DNA of 64,000 nucleotides from Pelotomaculum schinkii (GTDB lineage: Bacteria; Bacillota; Desulfotomaculia; Desulfotomaculales; Pelotomaculaceae). Made by a program: the position numbers and the translations under genes. The number at the start of each line of letters is the position of its first letter. Positions within the stretch are counted from its first letter, which is position 1. Of this stretch, positions 7,013-15,142 are shown one piece after another. Where the stretch lies: the NCBI RefSeq assembly GCF_004369205.1, contig NZ_QFGA01000001.1:744001-808000 (forward strand), in the 5' to 3' direction. The notes below the pieces were generated by a model. The model ran no database searches, was not told the origin of the DNA, and saw nothing but the letters and a program-made list of their open reading frames with translations.

Positions 7013-9172
7013 TTGAATGAGCAGCTGACTTTTATTGTAGCCAAGGCCTTGGGCAAGGATGTCGGCAGGGGTATCGCCCGGATGGACCCTGCCGATATCC
7101 AGGCGCTGGGACTGGAAATCGGGGAACTGGTGGCTATCAGCGCCGGACGCCGGACGGCTGCCCGGGTCCTGCCTGCCCACTCCGAATACAGGGGTAAAAA
7201 ATTACTGCAGATTGATGGGATTATCCGGGAAAACGCCGGTGTTAGCCTGGGTGACACAGTTCCAGTCAGCAGTGTGGCCAGCCGGAACGCCAAAAAAATA
7301 ATTATGACCCCCATCGGCTCTGGAACTACCCAGATGGACGCGGCCTTTATCAGCCGTTCGCTGCAAGGCATGCCCCTGATTAAAGGAGACAAGGTAAGAA
7401 TTTCATTATTGGGCTTAAGAAACCAGGAATTTGTGATAGAAGACACAATACCCGAAGGATTTGTGCTGCTTAAAAAGGACACCGTGGTAGAAGTGTTGCA
7501 GCTCAAAGGCTCGGGTATAAAAAAGGCCAATCAAATCACCTATGAGGATATCGGCGGCATGGGTAAGGAACTGGGCCGGATTCGGGAAATGATTGAACTG
7601 CCCCTCAAGTATCCGGCTTTATTTCAGCACCTTGGTGTTGAACCACCGAAAGGTGTGTTATTGTGTGGCCCTCCGGGCACAGGCAAGACATTGATTGCAC
7701 GTGCTGTGGCCAATGAAGCAGGCGCCTATTTTTTATCCGTTAACGGACCGGAAGTTATCAATAAATTTTACGGCGAAAGCGAAGCCAAGTTAAGGGAAAT
7801 TTTTGAAAAGGCCGCTCAAAAGAGCAGGAGCATTATCTTTCTGGATGAGATCGACGCCATTGCGCCCAAGCGGGTCGAAGTTACCGGAGAGGTCGAGAAA
7901 CGTGTAGTGGCCCAACTGCTTACCTTAATGGACGGACTGAGCTCGCGCGGCCAGGTGATCGTCATCGGCGCCACCAACATCCCCGATGCGCTGGATCCCG
8001 CCCTACGTCGTCCCGGCCGGTTTGACCGCGAAATAAACATTGGTGTGCCTGATTACAAAGGAAGGATGGAAATCCTGCAGATCCACACCCGCGGCATGCC
8101 CCTGGAAGAGGATGTCGACCTTGAGCGGGTGGCAGAATTAACAGGTGGCTTCGTAGGAGCAGACTTACTAGCTCTCTGCCGTGAATCAGCCATGCATCGC
8201 ATCAGAAAATATTTACCCCATCTGGAACCGCTCACGGAAGGGCTTCCCGCTGACCTGGTCGCCAGGCTGCGAGTATCTATGCAAGATTTTCTGCAGGCCT
8301 TGGAAGAAGTTGAACCGTCAGCCACCAGGGAATTTCTGGTGGAGGTGCCTAACGTGGGTTGGGAAGACGTAGGGGGACTGGACGAGATCAAGCAGCACCT
8401 GTGTGAAACTGTCGAATGGCCCTTGAAATATGAAGAGCTCTTCGATCAGGCGGGAGCACAGGCGTCGCGAGGGATACTCTTATACGGGCCACCCGGCACA
8501 GGCAAAACCTTGCTGGCGCGGGCGATGGCCAACGTGGCCAACGCCAACTTTATCTCGATCAAAGGTCCCTCCCTTTTATCCAAATGGGTGGGAGAATCTG
8601 AAAAGGCTGTACGGGAGGTTTTTCGCAAAGCGCGTCAGGCAGCGCCTTGTATCATTTTTTTTGATGAAATAGATGCCCTGGTTTCTTCCCGTGGCATGGG
8701 GGGCGGCGCTGTCGCAGAGCGGGTGTTGAGCCAACTGTTGACCGAGATGGACGGAATTGAAGAATTGCGGCGGGTGGTAGTGCTGGGCGCCACCAACCGG
8801 CTGGATCTGATCGATCCGGCCCTGCTGCGGCCAGGCCGTTTTGACCTGCAGTTGCAATTGGGGCTTCCCGACTGTGCCGCCCGCCGGCAAATCCTGGCTG
8901 TGCACACCCGGAAAAGGCCTGTGGCAGAAGATGTTGATTTGGACGGGTTGGCCGTCGAAACCGCAGGTTTCTCCGGCGCGGAAATCCACCATCTATGCAA
9001 CCGGGCAGCGCTTGCTGCAGTGCGTGAGTATTTGACCCAAAATCTCAAGTCTCAACCGGAACCTCCGGCTATAACGCTCTGCAATAAGCATTTCCGCCTG
9101 GCCTTGGCGGAACTTAAGTCGTGGGCGACACCGGACGATCCGCGCAAAGCTCGACCCGAAGCAACAGAATAG
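7013..9172 (+). CDS. Cdc48/VAT-type AAA ATPase with two AAA domains
   Basis: This 719-residue protein uses TTG 7013 after GCAGGTGA. It has a double-psi-barrel N domain (about residues 1-180, with the GRGIARMDP segment) and two full AAA modules. The Walker A motifs GPPGTGKT lie near residues 219 and 492, and the Walker B motifs FLDEID and FFDEID near 276 and 548; both second-region motifs ATNxxDxxDPALxRPGRFD are intact. Such ATPases thread proteins through a central pore to unfold or extract them. Its place between gvpH and a gvpJ-like gene, with only 27-bp and 20-bp gaps, suggests a role in handling vesicle proteins. Confidence 0.93.
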   Translation: MNEQLTFIVAKALGKDVGRGIARMDPADIQALGLEIGELVAISAGRRTAARVLPAHSEYRGKKLLQIDGIIRENAGVSLGDTVPVSSVASRNAKKIIMTPIGSGTTQMDAAFISRSLQGMPLIKGDKVRISLLGLRNQEFVIEDTIPEGFVLLKKDTVVEVLQLKGSGIKKANQITYEDIGGMGKELGRIREMIELPLKYPALFQHLGVEPPKGVLLCGPPGTGKTLIARAVANEAGAYFLSVNGPEVINKFYGESEAKLREIFEKAAQKSRSIIFLDEIDAIAPKRVEVTGEVEKRVVAQLLTLMDGLSSRGQVIVIGATNIPDALDPALRRPGRFDREINIGVPDYKGRMEILQIHTRGMPLEEDVDLERVAELTGGFVGADLLALCRESAMHRIRKYLPHLEPLTEGLPADLVARLRVSMQDFLQALEEVEPSATREFLVEVPNVGWEDVGGLDEIKQHLCETVEWPLKYEELFDQAGAQASRGILLYGPPGTGKTLLARAMANVANANFISIKGPSLLSKWVGESEKAVREVFRKARQAAPCIIFFDEIDALVSSRGMGGGAVAERVLSQLLTEMDGIEELRRVVVLGATNRLDLIDPALLRPGRFDLQLQLGLPDCAARRQILAVHTRKRPVAEDVDLDGLAVETAGFSGAEIHHLCNRAALAAVREYLTQNLKSQPEPPAITLCNKHFRLALAELKSWATPDDPRKARPEATE

Positions 9173-9192
9173 AAGAGGTTGGAGGTTTTGGC

Positions 9193-9567
9193 ATGGAAAA
9201 TGGGCTGCGACCCAGAAAGCAAAGAGATGAAGACACGCTGGTGGTTCTGGTAGACCGCCTGCTGGACAAAGGCATCGTGATTAATGCCGATATCGTAGTG
9301 TCCGTGGCCGGGGTGGAACTGCTGGGAGTAAAAATAAGGGCGGCGCTTGCTTCCTTTGAAACAGCAGCCCGCTATGGCCTGGAATTCCCCTCCGGTACCA
9401 ACATTGAGACCGCCGCCTGGAAAGAGGCCATTATCGAAAAAGAAAATTGCCCGCAGTGTGAAAAGCGGATACCGAAGGAAGAACTCCTGACTGAAGGGTG
9501 CCCGTGGTGCGGGTGGATTTCTGCCAGAGGGAAAAAACAAAAAGAGGCGATCGCATCTTTGCCTTAA
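9193..9567 (+). CDS. gvpJ: GvpJ/GvpA-family protein with a C-terminal zinc ribbon
   Basis: This 124-residue protein starts at ATG 9193 after GGAGG; a longer frame from 9121 has no site. Residues about 15-70 form a GvpA-family domain (VDRLLDKGIVINADIVVSV, then ELLGVKIRAALAS), closest in wording to the minor shell proteins GvpJ/M/S. The last 30 residues carry two CxxC pairs (CPQC and CPWCGW) about 15 residues apart, a zinc-ribbon pattern. The same ribbon ends the protein at 11626-12663. The GvpA domain is clear; the J assignment is by resemblance. Confidence 0.85.
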   Translation: MENGLRPRKQRDEDTLVVLVDRLLDKGIVINADIVVSVAGVELLGVKIRAALASFETAARYGLEFPSGTNIETAAWKEAIIEKENCPQCEKRIPKEELLTEGCPWCGWISARGKKQKEAIASLP

Positions 9568-9613
9568 ATATTGACAGAAAGAGGGACGTCATGATGAAAA
9601 TGGATGACCAAAA

Positions 9614-10042
9614 ATGAAACAATTCCTGGCTGCACTGGATTGCCGGAGCAGGGCTATATGGTGGCACTTGTGCAGCCACGGCCATGCAAAACTCAGCGAC
9701 CTGGCACACGCAGCCGGTCTGGACAGCGACATGGAGGTTATACTTTGCCTGCGCCAGGTAATTAACCCTGTTGCCACAACCCTTTTAGGCGAGCCGGTTG
9801 TAGAATTTGCTTCTTGCCGTGTTGATCAGGCGACAGGCGAAAAAATAAATTTCCATTGGTGGCTTAAGCCCGCCTTTTGGTCGAGGCCAGCTAAAGGGCA
9901 GCCCCTTGTTGATGTATTTGAAACTGGTAACGAACTGGTGATAATTGTTGATCTCAATGACAGGGCAGACTCCTGCCAACCGGAAGTAACCTGCCGAAAT
10001 GGTATCGTTATGATTAGATTCGACCATTCAAGCGACCGGTGA
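9614..10042 (+). CDS. Divergent Hsp20-like protein with a helical N-terminal half
   Basis: This 142-residue protein has a C-terminal stretch PLVDVFETGNELVIIVDLND followed by CRNGIVMIRF, which matches the start and end strands of an alpha-crystallin domain but is shorter than usual. The N-terminal half (DCRSRAIWWHLCSHGHAKLSDL) looks like a small winged-helix-type helical bundle. A short in-frame leader of eight codons (ATG 9591) ends on this start codon, so reinitiation may be involved. It may act with GvpH in vesicle assembly. The family is uncertain. Confidence 0.7.
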   Translation: MKQFLAALDCRSRAIWWHLCSHGHAKLSDLAHAAGLDSDMEVILCLRQVINPVATTLLGEPVVEFASCRVDQATGEKINFHWWLKPAFWSRPAKGQPLVDVFETGNELVIIVDLNDRADSCQPEVTCRNGIVMIRFDHSSDR

Positions 10043-10081
10043 TCATTTTGATCTCCTAATACAAATAAGCGAGGTACAGCC

Positions 10082-10393
10082 ATGCCTCTGGAAATCGATG
10101 CCGATAATTTAAAACACGGTTTACTCGGTCTTGTCATAGCCCTGCTTGAGATCATCAAGGATGCTCTAAAATTACAGGCACTGGCTCGCATGGACGACGA
10201 CAGCCTGGAAGAGGATGAAATAGAGCGATTAGGCCGGGCACTGCGTGATTTGGACCGGGCAATTGAAGAGATGAAGTTGGAGCAAGGTGTAACCGAGTCC
10301 GTTAAAAATGTCCGGGACGGTCTGGATCGTATCGTCGACGATGTGGTTGACCGGATCCTTAATCCCCGTCGTTGGGAAGAAGAAGTAGATTGA
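10082..10393 (+). CDS. gvpK: Gas vesicle protein GvpK
   Basis: This 103-residue protein has the GvpK pattern: LEIDADNLKHGLLGLVIAL, LLEIIKDALKLQALARMD, then ERLGRALRDLDRAIEEMK. It is a small helical accessory protein required for vesicle formation. The start follows GCGAGGT. It is 11 bp from the next gene, a gvpL/F homologue, as in other clusters. Confidence 0.93.
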   Translation: MPLEIDADNLKHGLLGLVIALLEIIKDALKLQALARMDDDSLEEDEIERLGRALRDLDRAIEEMKLEQGVTESVKNVRDGLDRIVDDVVDRILNPRRWEEEVD

Positions 10394-10404
10394 GGGGTGA
10401 AAGA

Positions 10405-11520
10405 ATGAATCAACGGGCAGACGACGGTGCAAAAGAGGCTGCGGACCGGAACTCGCCTGCGGTGAAAGCGCTGGCGCGCCTGCTGGTAAAGGCTGAACTG
10501 GAAAGAATGGAACTGGAAAAAGAAATACGAACTGCAGTGCGGGAAATTGTGCGATTAACCGTTCAGGACGCTGTCCACATCGTCCTGAACGAAATGGCGC
10601 AGCAAAATAACATAGTGGAATCCTTAAACCAGGCGCCTGCGGCAGCACTGGAACCCGCGGATGATGTAATACTTACTGATATTCTACAAACGCCGGATCA
10701 GAAGCAGCTGTACCGGCAGCCTCAACCGGCCGCACATGAGCCCGCAGGCCTGTATCTTTACGGAGTAGCCGCGGCAGAAACAGGAATTGAACTGGGTATT
10801 ACCGGTATTGACGGTCGCCGGGTTTATTCCCTGGCCGCTGCAGGCTTATGCGCTGTAGTACATGACTGTGCTGCCGAACCCTACCGGCCGGATAACGATG
10901 AACAGGCCAAAGAATGGCTATTCGACCATCAGGATGTGTTGGACCGTGCTAAAGAAAAGCTGGATACTATCTTGCCCTTTGGTTTCAACACCATTATTTA
11001 CGCTGCAGACCGCCCTCCGCAAGAGGTGTTGCAAGAATGGCTGTCACAGGAAAGCAAGCAATTGCAATCGCTGCTTGAGCGCCTGAAAGATAATGAAGAA
11101 TACGCGGTCAAAATCCTGGCGCCTGAAGAAGCTTTAAAACAGGCCGCCTTACGGGAAGACCCCCACCTGCAAAAACTGCAGCGTGAACTGGAGGGTAAGC
11201 CGGAAGGAGCACGCTACCTCTATCGGGAAAAACTGGAACAAGCGGTTAAGGAAGCCCTGGAAGATATTGTGGAGGTTTACTTCAGAAAAGTTTACAGGGC
11301 GCTGCGTCCTTTATGCTCAGATATACAGGTAGAAAAAATAAAAAAGACATCGCCCGGAGCACGCATGGTCGCCAATCTTTCCTGTCTGGTACAGAAAAAC
11401 CGGTTGCAGGAATTAGGCGTCGCACTGGCGAAAATTCAACAACATGATGGTTTAACAGTGGATTTTACCGGGCCCTGGCCGCCTTACAGTTTTGTCGGCC
11501 AGCTTGCTATGCCGACTTAA
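10405..11520 (+). CDS. Gas vesicle protein GvpL/GvpF family with an N-terminal extension (second copy)
   Basis: The ATG at 10405 follows GAGGGGTGA and gives 371 residues. The GvpF/L domain starts only near residue 113 (GLYLYGVAAAETG) and ends with DFTGPWPPYSFV, the family signature. The first 110 residues are an added charged helical region (LARLLVKAELERMELEKEIR, likely a coiled coil) plus a Pro/Gln-rich linker. It shares the family with 5310-6035 but is about 130 residues longer. The extension could be a docking or oligomerisation arm. Confidence 0.92.
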   Translation: MNQRADDGAKEAADRNSPAVKALARLLVKAELERMELEKEIRTAVREIVRLTVQDAVHIVLNEMAQQNNIVESLNQAPAAALEPADDVILTDILQTPDQKQLYRQPQPAAHEPAGLYLYGVAAAETGIELGITGIDGRRVYSLAAAGLCAVVHDCAAEPYRPDNDEQAKEWLFDHQDVLDRAKEKLDTILPFGFNTIIYAADRPPQEVLQEWLSQESKQLQSLLERLKDNEEYAVKILAPEEALKQAALREDPHLQKLQRELEGKPEGARYLYREKLEQAVKEALEDIVEVYFRKVYRALRPLCSDIQVEKIKKTSPGARMVANLSCLVQKNRLQELGVALAKIQQHDGLTVDFTGPWPPYSFVGQLAMPT

Positions 11521-11542
11521 ATACTAATTCCCGGTTGTCCAT

Positions 11543-11573
11543 CGCGAATTCATTCGCACTGTGCAAGTTCGAT
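11543..11573. repeat. Fragment of the dispersed GTGCGAATTC repeat
   Basis: This short stretch contains GCGAATTCATTCGCAC followed by TGTGCAAGTTCG and matches the head and middle of the elements at 30864 and 35221. It lies between the second gvpL/F and the GvpA-fusion gene and is too short to be a whole copy. Confidence 0.5.
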
Positions 11574-11625
11574 TCATAGTTTATTATTGAAGAATCATGG
11601 TTTGTTCATTTGAGAGGTAGAAGAT

Positions 11626-12663
11626 ATGGTGAGCAAGAGCAAACAATTATATCCTTTGCAACGCCGGGAAGCGACGCTCAACGATCTTCTCGACCGTCTT
11701 TTAACTAAAGGGTTGATGTTAAACAGCGACGTGGTGGTTACTGTGTCCGGCATTCCACTGCTTGGGCTAAATTTACGACTGGCCCTGGGCGGCATGTCCA
11801 CCATGCTGCGCTACGGTTTTATGACGGACTGGGATGAGGCCATCCGCTCCGTAGCTAAAAAAAAGCAGGTCGAGGCAGGTCCACGCCTGGAAGATGGAGA
11901 GCAGCTGCTCCTTTCCCTGTTTGGTTCTTGCTGGTACAGCAAGGGTATTTATTCCGCCTGGCGGCCGGGATTGATTCACCTGACCAATCGCCGCCTGCTG
12001 CTCTACCAGCAGGAACCCTCAGAAACGCTGCTGGATATTAATTTATGGCTGATCAGTGGAATTGATACCCGGCAGGTAGCGCACTTCAGCGATCAAAACA
12101 GGCAGGAAGTTTGGCTCACCATGACTTCCGGCGACGTGGTGCGGCTGCATTGTGTAGACATTGAGAACTTATTGGACACCCTGAAAAAAGCACAAGCCCT
12201 GGCCGGCTCTAAAGACATTAATCTTGCGTCTCCGGATATAGACGAGACAATCTGGTACTTGACGACAGACGGCGCCGGCAAGTTTGCCTGGCAGTCCGGC
12301 GCCTTTTGCGTGCGGGATGGCGCACTATGCTGGTTGGGACGCTCCGGACAAAGCCTGTCGTTCCGCATGGCAGCCGCTGATGTGCTGGCAGTAGAGTTTA
12401 TCGCAGAAGATATTATGAGCGGCCCGGACGGCAAGCTGGTATTGGAAATGCATTACCTGGGCCGCACTAACACGGAAAAAGCTTACTTTGCAGGTAATAT
12501 GGACGCTTTACGTCCGTGGATCCGTCTGCTCCGGGAGGCCCGCCGCGATATTCTGGAAACCTGTCCGGTTTGCGGAGCGCCCGCGCCCAGAGGCCGGTTA
12601 CTGAATAAGGGGTGTGACGCCTGCGGCTGGCTCAGCGCCCGGTTAAAACGGCTCCTGCCTTAG
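11626..12663 (+). CDS. GvpA-domain protein fused to PH-like domains and a zinc ribbon
   Basis: This 345-residue protein has at least three parts. Residues about 15-70 are a GvpA/J-type domain (LLDRLLTKGLMLNSDVVVTV, then PLLGLNLRLALGG). Residues about 85-195 resemble a bacterial PH/GRAM-like module (SLFGSCWYSKGIY, then IHLTNRRLLLYQQ), and about 205-305 may be a second one. The end has CPVC and CDACGW about 15 residues apart, matching the ribbon at 9193-9567. It closes the gas vesicle cluster. I know of no standard Gvp protein with this layout. A role as a minor shell or anchoring component is inference. Confidence 0.82.
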   Translation: MVSKSKQLYPLQRREATLNDLLDRLLTKGLMLNSDVVVTVSGIPLLGLNLRLALGGMSTMLRYGFMTDWDEAIRSVAKKKQVEAGPRLEDGEQLLLSLFGSCWYSKGIYSAWRPGLIHLTNRRLLLYQQEPSETLLDINLWLISGIDTRQVAHFSDQNRQEVWLTMTSGDVVRLHCVDIENLLDTLKKAQALAGSKDINLASPDIDETIWYLTTDGAGKFAWQSGAFCVRDGALCWLGRSGQSLSFRMAAADVLAVEFIAEDIMSGPDGKLVLEMHYLGRTNTEKAYFAGNMDALRPWIRLLREARRDILETCPVCGAPAPRGRLLNKGCDACGWLSARLKRLLP

Positions 12664-12716
12664 AATCATTGAGCTGATACCCGGCGCTTGTTCCAATTAA
12701 CCAACTGGTCTTTGTT

Positions 12717-13640
12717 TCAGCGCGCAATGCTTTCCAGATATTTTTCAGCTGCTACGGCTGCCGTAGCGCCGTCGGCAACGGCCGTTACGACTTGACGCAG
12801 CAGCTTTTTGCGCACATCGCCGGCTGCAAAAAGGCCGGGACAGCTTGTCGCCATGTTTTCATCGGTGATTACATAACCCTGGTCGTCCAGTTTTACCAAA
12901 TCGCGAACCAGCCCGGCGTTGGGCCTGGTACCGACATAGAGAAATACTCCGTCAACTTTTATCTCCTCCACATCGCCGCTTTGTACGTTTTTCACCCGGA
13001 TCCCTTCGACAAAGTAAGCGCCGAGGATTTCCTCCACTACGGAATGCCATATGAATTCAATTCTCGGATTGCGCCTCGCCCTCTCCTGAAGGACTTTTGT
13101 CGCCCGCAGCTCGCCCCGCCGGTGAATGATATATACTTTCTCGGCAAAACGGGTTAAAAATATCGCTTCCTCCACCGCGGCGTCGCCGCCGCCCACAACC
13201 GCGACCGTCCTGCCTTTAAAGAATGCCCCGTCACAGGTGGCGCAGAAAGACACACCCAGCCCGTGGAGTTCCTCCTCCCCTTTAATACCTAATTTTCCCG
13301 GCTGAGTCCCGCTGGCCAGAATCACCGCCCTGGTGACAATCTCTCCCTCCCCGGTCCTTACGGCAAAGCCGTTTTCCATACGCAACAGCCTTTGTACGTT
13401 GGCATCAAGCACATTTAACCCGAAGCGCCTTGCCTGCACGTCCATCCGTCTTGCCAACTCCGGTCCGCCAATCCCTTCTTCAAACCCGGGGTAATTTTCA
13501 ATACGCTCCGTACCGGCTGCCTGCCCACCCAAGGCGCCCTGCTCGATCAACACGACATCCAGAGCCGCCCTGGCGGCGTAGAGGCCTGCCGCCAACCCCG
13601 CCGGTCCCCCGCCGATAATAACGATATCTTTCATTTCCAT
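12717..13640 (-). CDS. trxB: Thioredoxin reductase
   Basis: This FAD/NADPH enzyme reduces thioredoxin in the cytoplasm. It shows the N-terminal FAD motif GGGPAGLAAGLYAAR, the redox pair CATC at residues 133-136, the NADPH motif GGGDAAVEEA, and the C-terminal FAD segment FAAGDV near the end. ATG 13640 is chosen because it lies nine bases after GGAGG; TTG 13646 is too close. It converges with the gas vesicle cluster, 53 bp apart. No thioredoxin gene is adjacent. Confidence 0.94.
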   Translation of the reverse strand: MEMKDIVIIGGGPAGLAAGLYAARAALDVVLIEQGALGGQAAGTERIENYPGFEEGIGGPELARRMDVQARRFGLNVLDANVQRLLRMENGFAVRTGEGEIVTRAVILASGTQPGKLGIKGEEELHGLGVSFCATCDGAFFKGRTVAVVGGGDAAVEEAIFLTRFAEKVYIIHRRGELRATKVLQERARRNPRIEFIWHSVVEEILGAYFVEGIRVKNVQSGDVEEIKVDGVFLYVGTRPNAGLVRDLVKLDDQGYVITDENMATSCPGLFAAGDVRKKLLRQVVTAVADGATAAVAAEKYLESIAR

Positions 13641-13824
13641 AGCCAATTGCCTCCAAACTTTTTCAATATATAGTTAAAGCTAATTATCCGTACTCTCTTT
13701 TGTTTGGGCGCCTCTTATGGTTGAGCAAATAGGCGTTTAATTTCGGCCAGTAGTTCAGCGCTGGACATAGATCCGTCAGCGCTTTACTTCGGCAATAACA
13801 GCTTACAACTGTTTTGAAACGGTT

Positions 13825-14235
13825 TTATGGTTTTTTTAATAACAACTCTGCTAGATATTCAAATATTTCCCTTCTTCTCACTATCCCTATAAAGAATCCA
13901 CCATCATCCACTACAGGGACAAAATTTTGAACGATGGCAAGCGAAAGCAAATCTTCGATTTCAGCGTCAATCTGTACAGGATTATTCTTCATACGCTGTG
14001 GTATATCCCGCAACAGAATTGTTTCTGTATCTTTAAAGCTCAGGTCATGAGTATTTTTTAACTTCCACAACAAATCGCCCTCGGTTATTGTTCCTGCATA
14101 TTTTCCTTCATCATTAATTATTGGCACAGCCGTATACCGGTGATATTCCATTTTTTCTAAGGCTTGCCGCATCGTAGATTTTAATGGCAAATAAACGACC
14201 TCACTTTTTGGTAAAAGGAAAAAAGCTATTTTCAT
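13825..14235 (-). CDS. Tandem CBS-domain protein
   Basis: This 136-residue protein is essentially one pair of CBS domains: a first block through TAVPIINDEGKYAGTITEGDL and a second through NFVPVVDDGGFFIGIVRRREI. CBS pairs bind adenine nucleotides or related ligands and act as sensors. No output domain is attached, so its partner is unknown. The start follows AGGGGG. Confidence 0.85.
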   Translation of the reverse strand: MKIAFFLLPKSEVVYLPLKSTMRQALEKMEYHRYTAVPIINDEGKYAGTITEGDLLWKLKNTHDLSFKDTETILLRDIPQRMKNNPVQIDAEIEDLLSLAIVQNFVPVVDDGGFFIGIVRRREIFEYLAELLLKKP

Positions 14236-14461
14236 GGAAACCCCCTTGATATGTAAAAAAGTTATTATAAATTAAACCACAAAATTGTTAATAATTCATT
14301 AAAATAACACAAAGAAGCCCCGTCAGGAGTTTTAATCACCCCGAGGAAGAAAATGACTTGTCTTACGGCAAGTTGTATCGATATACCCAGATCGAATTGA
14401 GGTCGATATTTGGTATAATGAATATTGCGCATAGTTAGGCGGACTTGGAAGAAACCATGCC

Positions 14462-14887
14462 TTGTACATAGAACCCTATTCTCAGGACGAGCTTGTCATG
14501 ATTTCTTCTCATAAACACCCTTATAGCCAAAAAGAAGTGATTTCTACGAAAGACCTTCAAAAAGAAACTCTCCTATGGAGAGAAAAAGGTTCTGCTGCGC
14601 GAACTCTTGTTGAACAGTTTTTAAACGACAAACAATTCCATTTTAAAAACCGGATGGAAGTAAGCGACACGGAAACAATAAAGCATATGGTTATTGCCGG
14701 TGTAGGAATTGCGTTTGTACCGAAACTGGCTGTCAGACAAGAGCTCTCCTTGTTACTGCTCCGTACCGTAAATGACAGCAAGTTTCTTATCCCCATTCAT
14801 TTTACTGTCATATCGGCCAAGGACCAGCATACTTACCCGACGGTACTTGCATTTTCAAGCTTTTTAAGGAAGTGGCCTTTAAACTGA
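14462..14887 (+). pseudogene. Remnant of a LysR-type regulator (ligand-binding domain only)
   Basis: The reading frame matches the C-terminal substrate-binding half of LysR regulators: YSQDELVMISSHKHPYSQ, then LLWREKGSAARTLVEQF, then IKHMVIAGVGIAFVPKLAV. The N-terminal helix-turn-helix is absent; upstream codons hold no such sequence and there is no good start or ribosome binding site. It is therefore probably a decayed fragment. It is directly followed by another remnant at 14936-15141. Confidence 0.75.
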
Positions 14888-14935
14888 CCGGTACCCATAA
14901 AGACTCCACCTCGCTGTCAACGGCATCCATACAGG

Positions 14936-15141
14936 ATGGAAAAACTGGTCCAACTGGCCAAAGAACACAAGGCGGACGTCGTCATCCACTGTTTCACTTA
15001 CTTTCTGTGACCCTTATCTGGTCGAGGCCAACCGGGTTGAAAAGGTACTGAAAGAGTACGGAATCCCCCTTTTGAAATTGAAACCGACTACGGCCAGGAA
15101 GATTCCGGACAGCTAAAAACAAGGTCGAAGCATTAGATACT
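14936..15141 (+). pseudogene. Frameshifted remnant of a 2-hydroxyacyl-CoA dehydratase/benzoyl-CoA reductase subunit (HgdB-like)
   Basis: Three frames read in series give MEKLVQLAKEHKADVVIHCF, then CDPYLVEANRVEKVLKEYGI, then EIETDYGQEDSGQLKTR. Together they correspond to the C-terminal part of the HgdB/FldC/BcrB-type subunit family, whose members bind [4Fe-4S] clusters. At least two frameshifts separate the pieces and no start is present. It overlaps no live gene on this strand. Confidence 0.75.
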
Positions 15142-15142
15142 T

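Noticed and set aside
13715-13768. 17-codon minus-strand frame MSSAELLAEIKRLFAQP
   Set aside because: It resembles the last helix of a thioredoxin-like protein beside trxB, but it is too short to support as a gene or a remnant.
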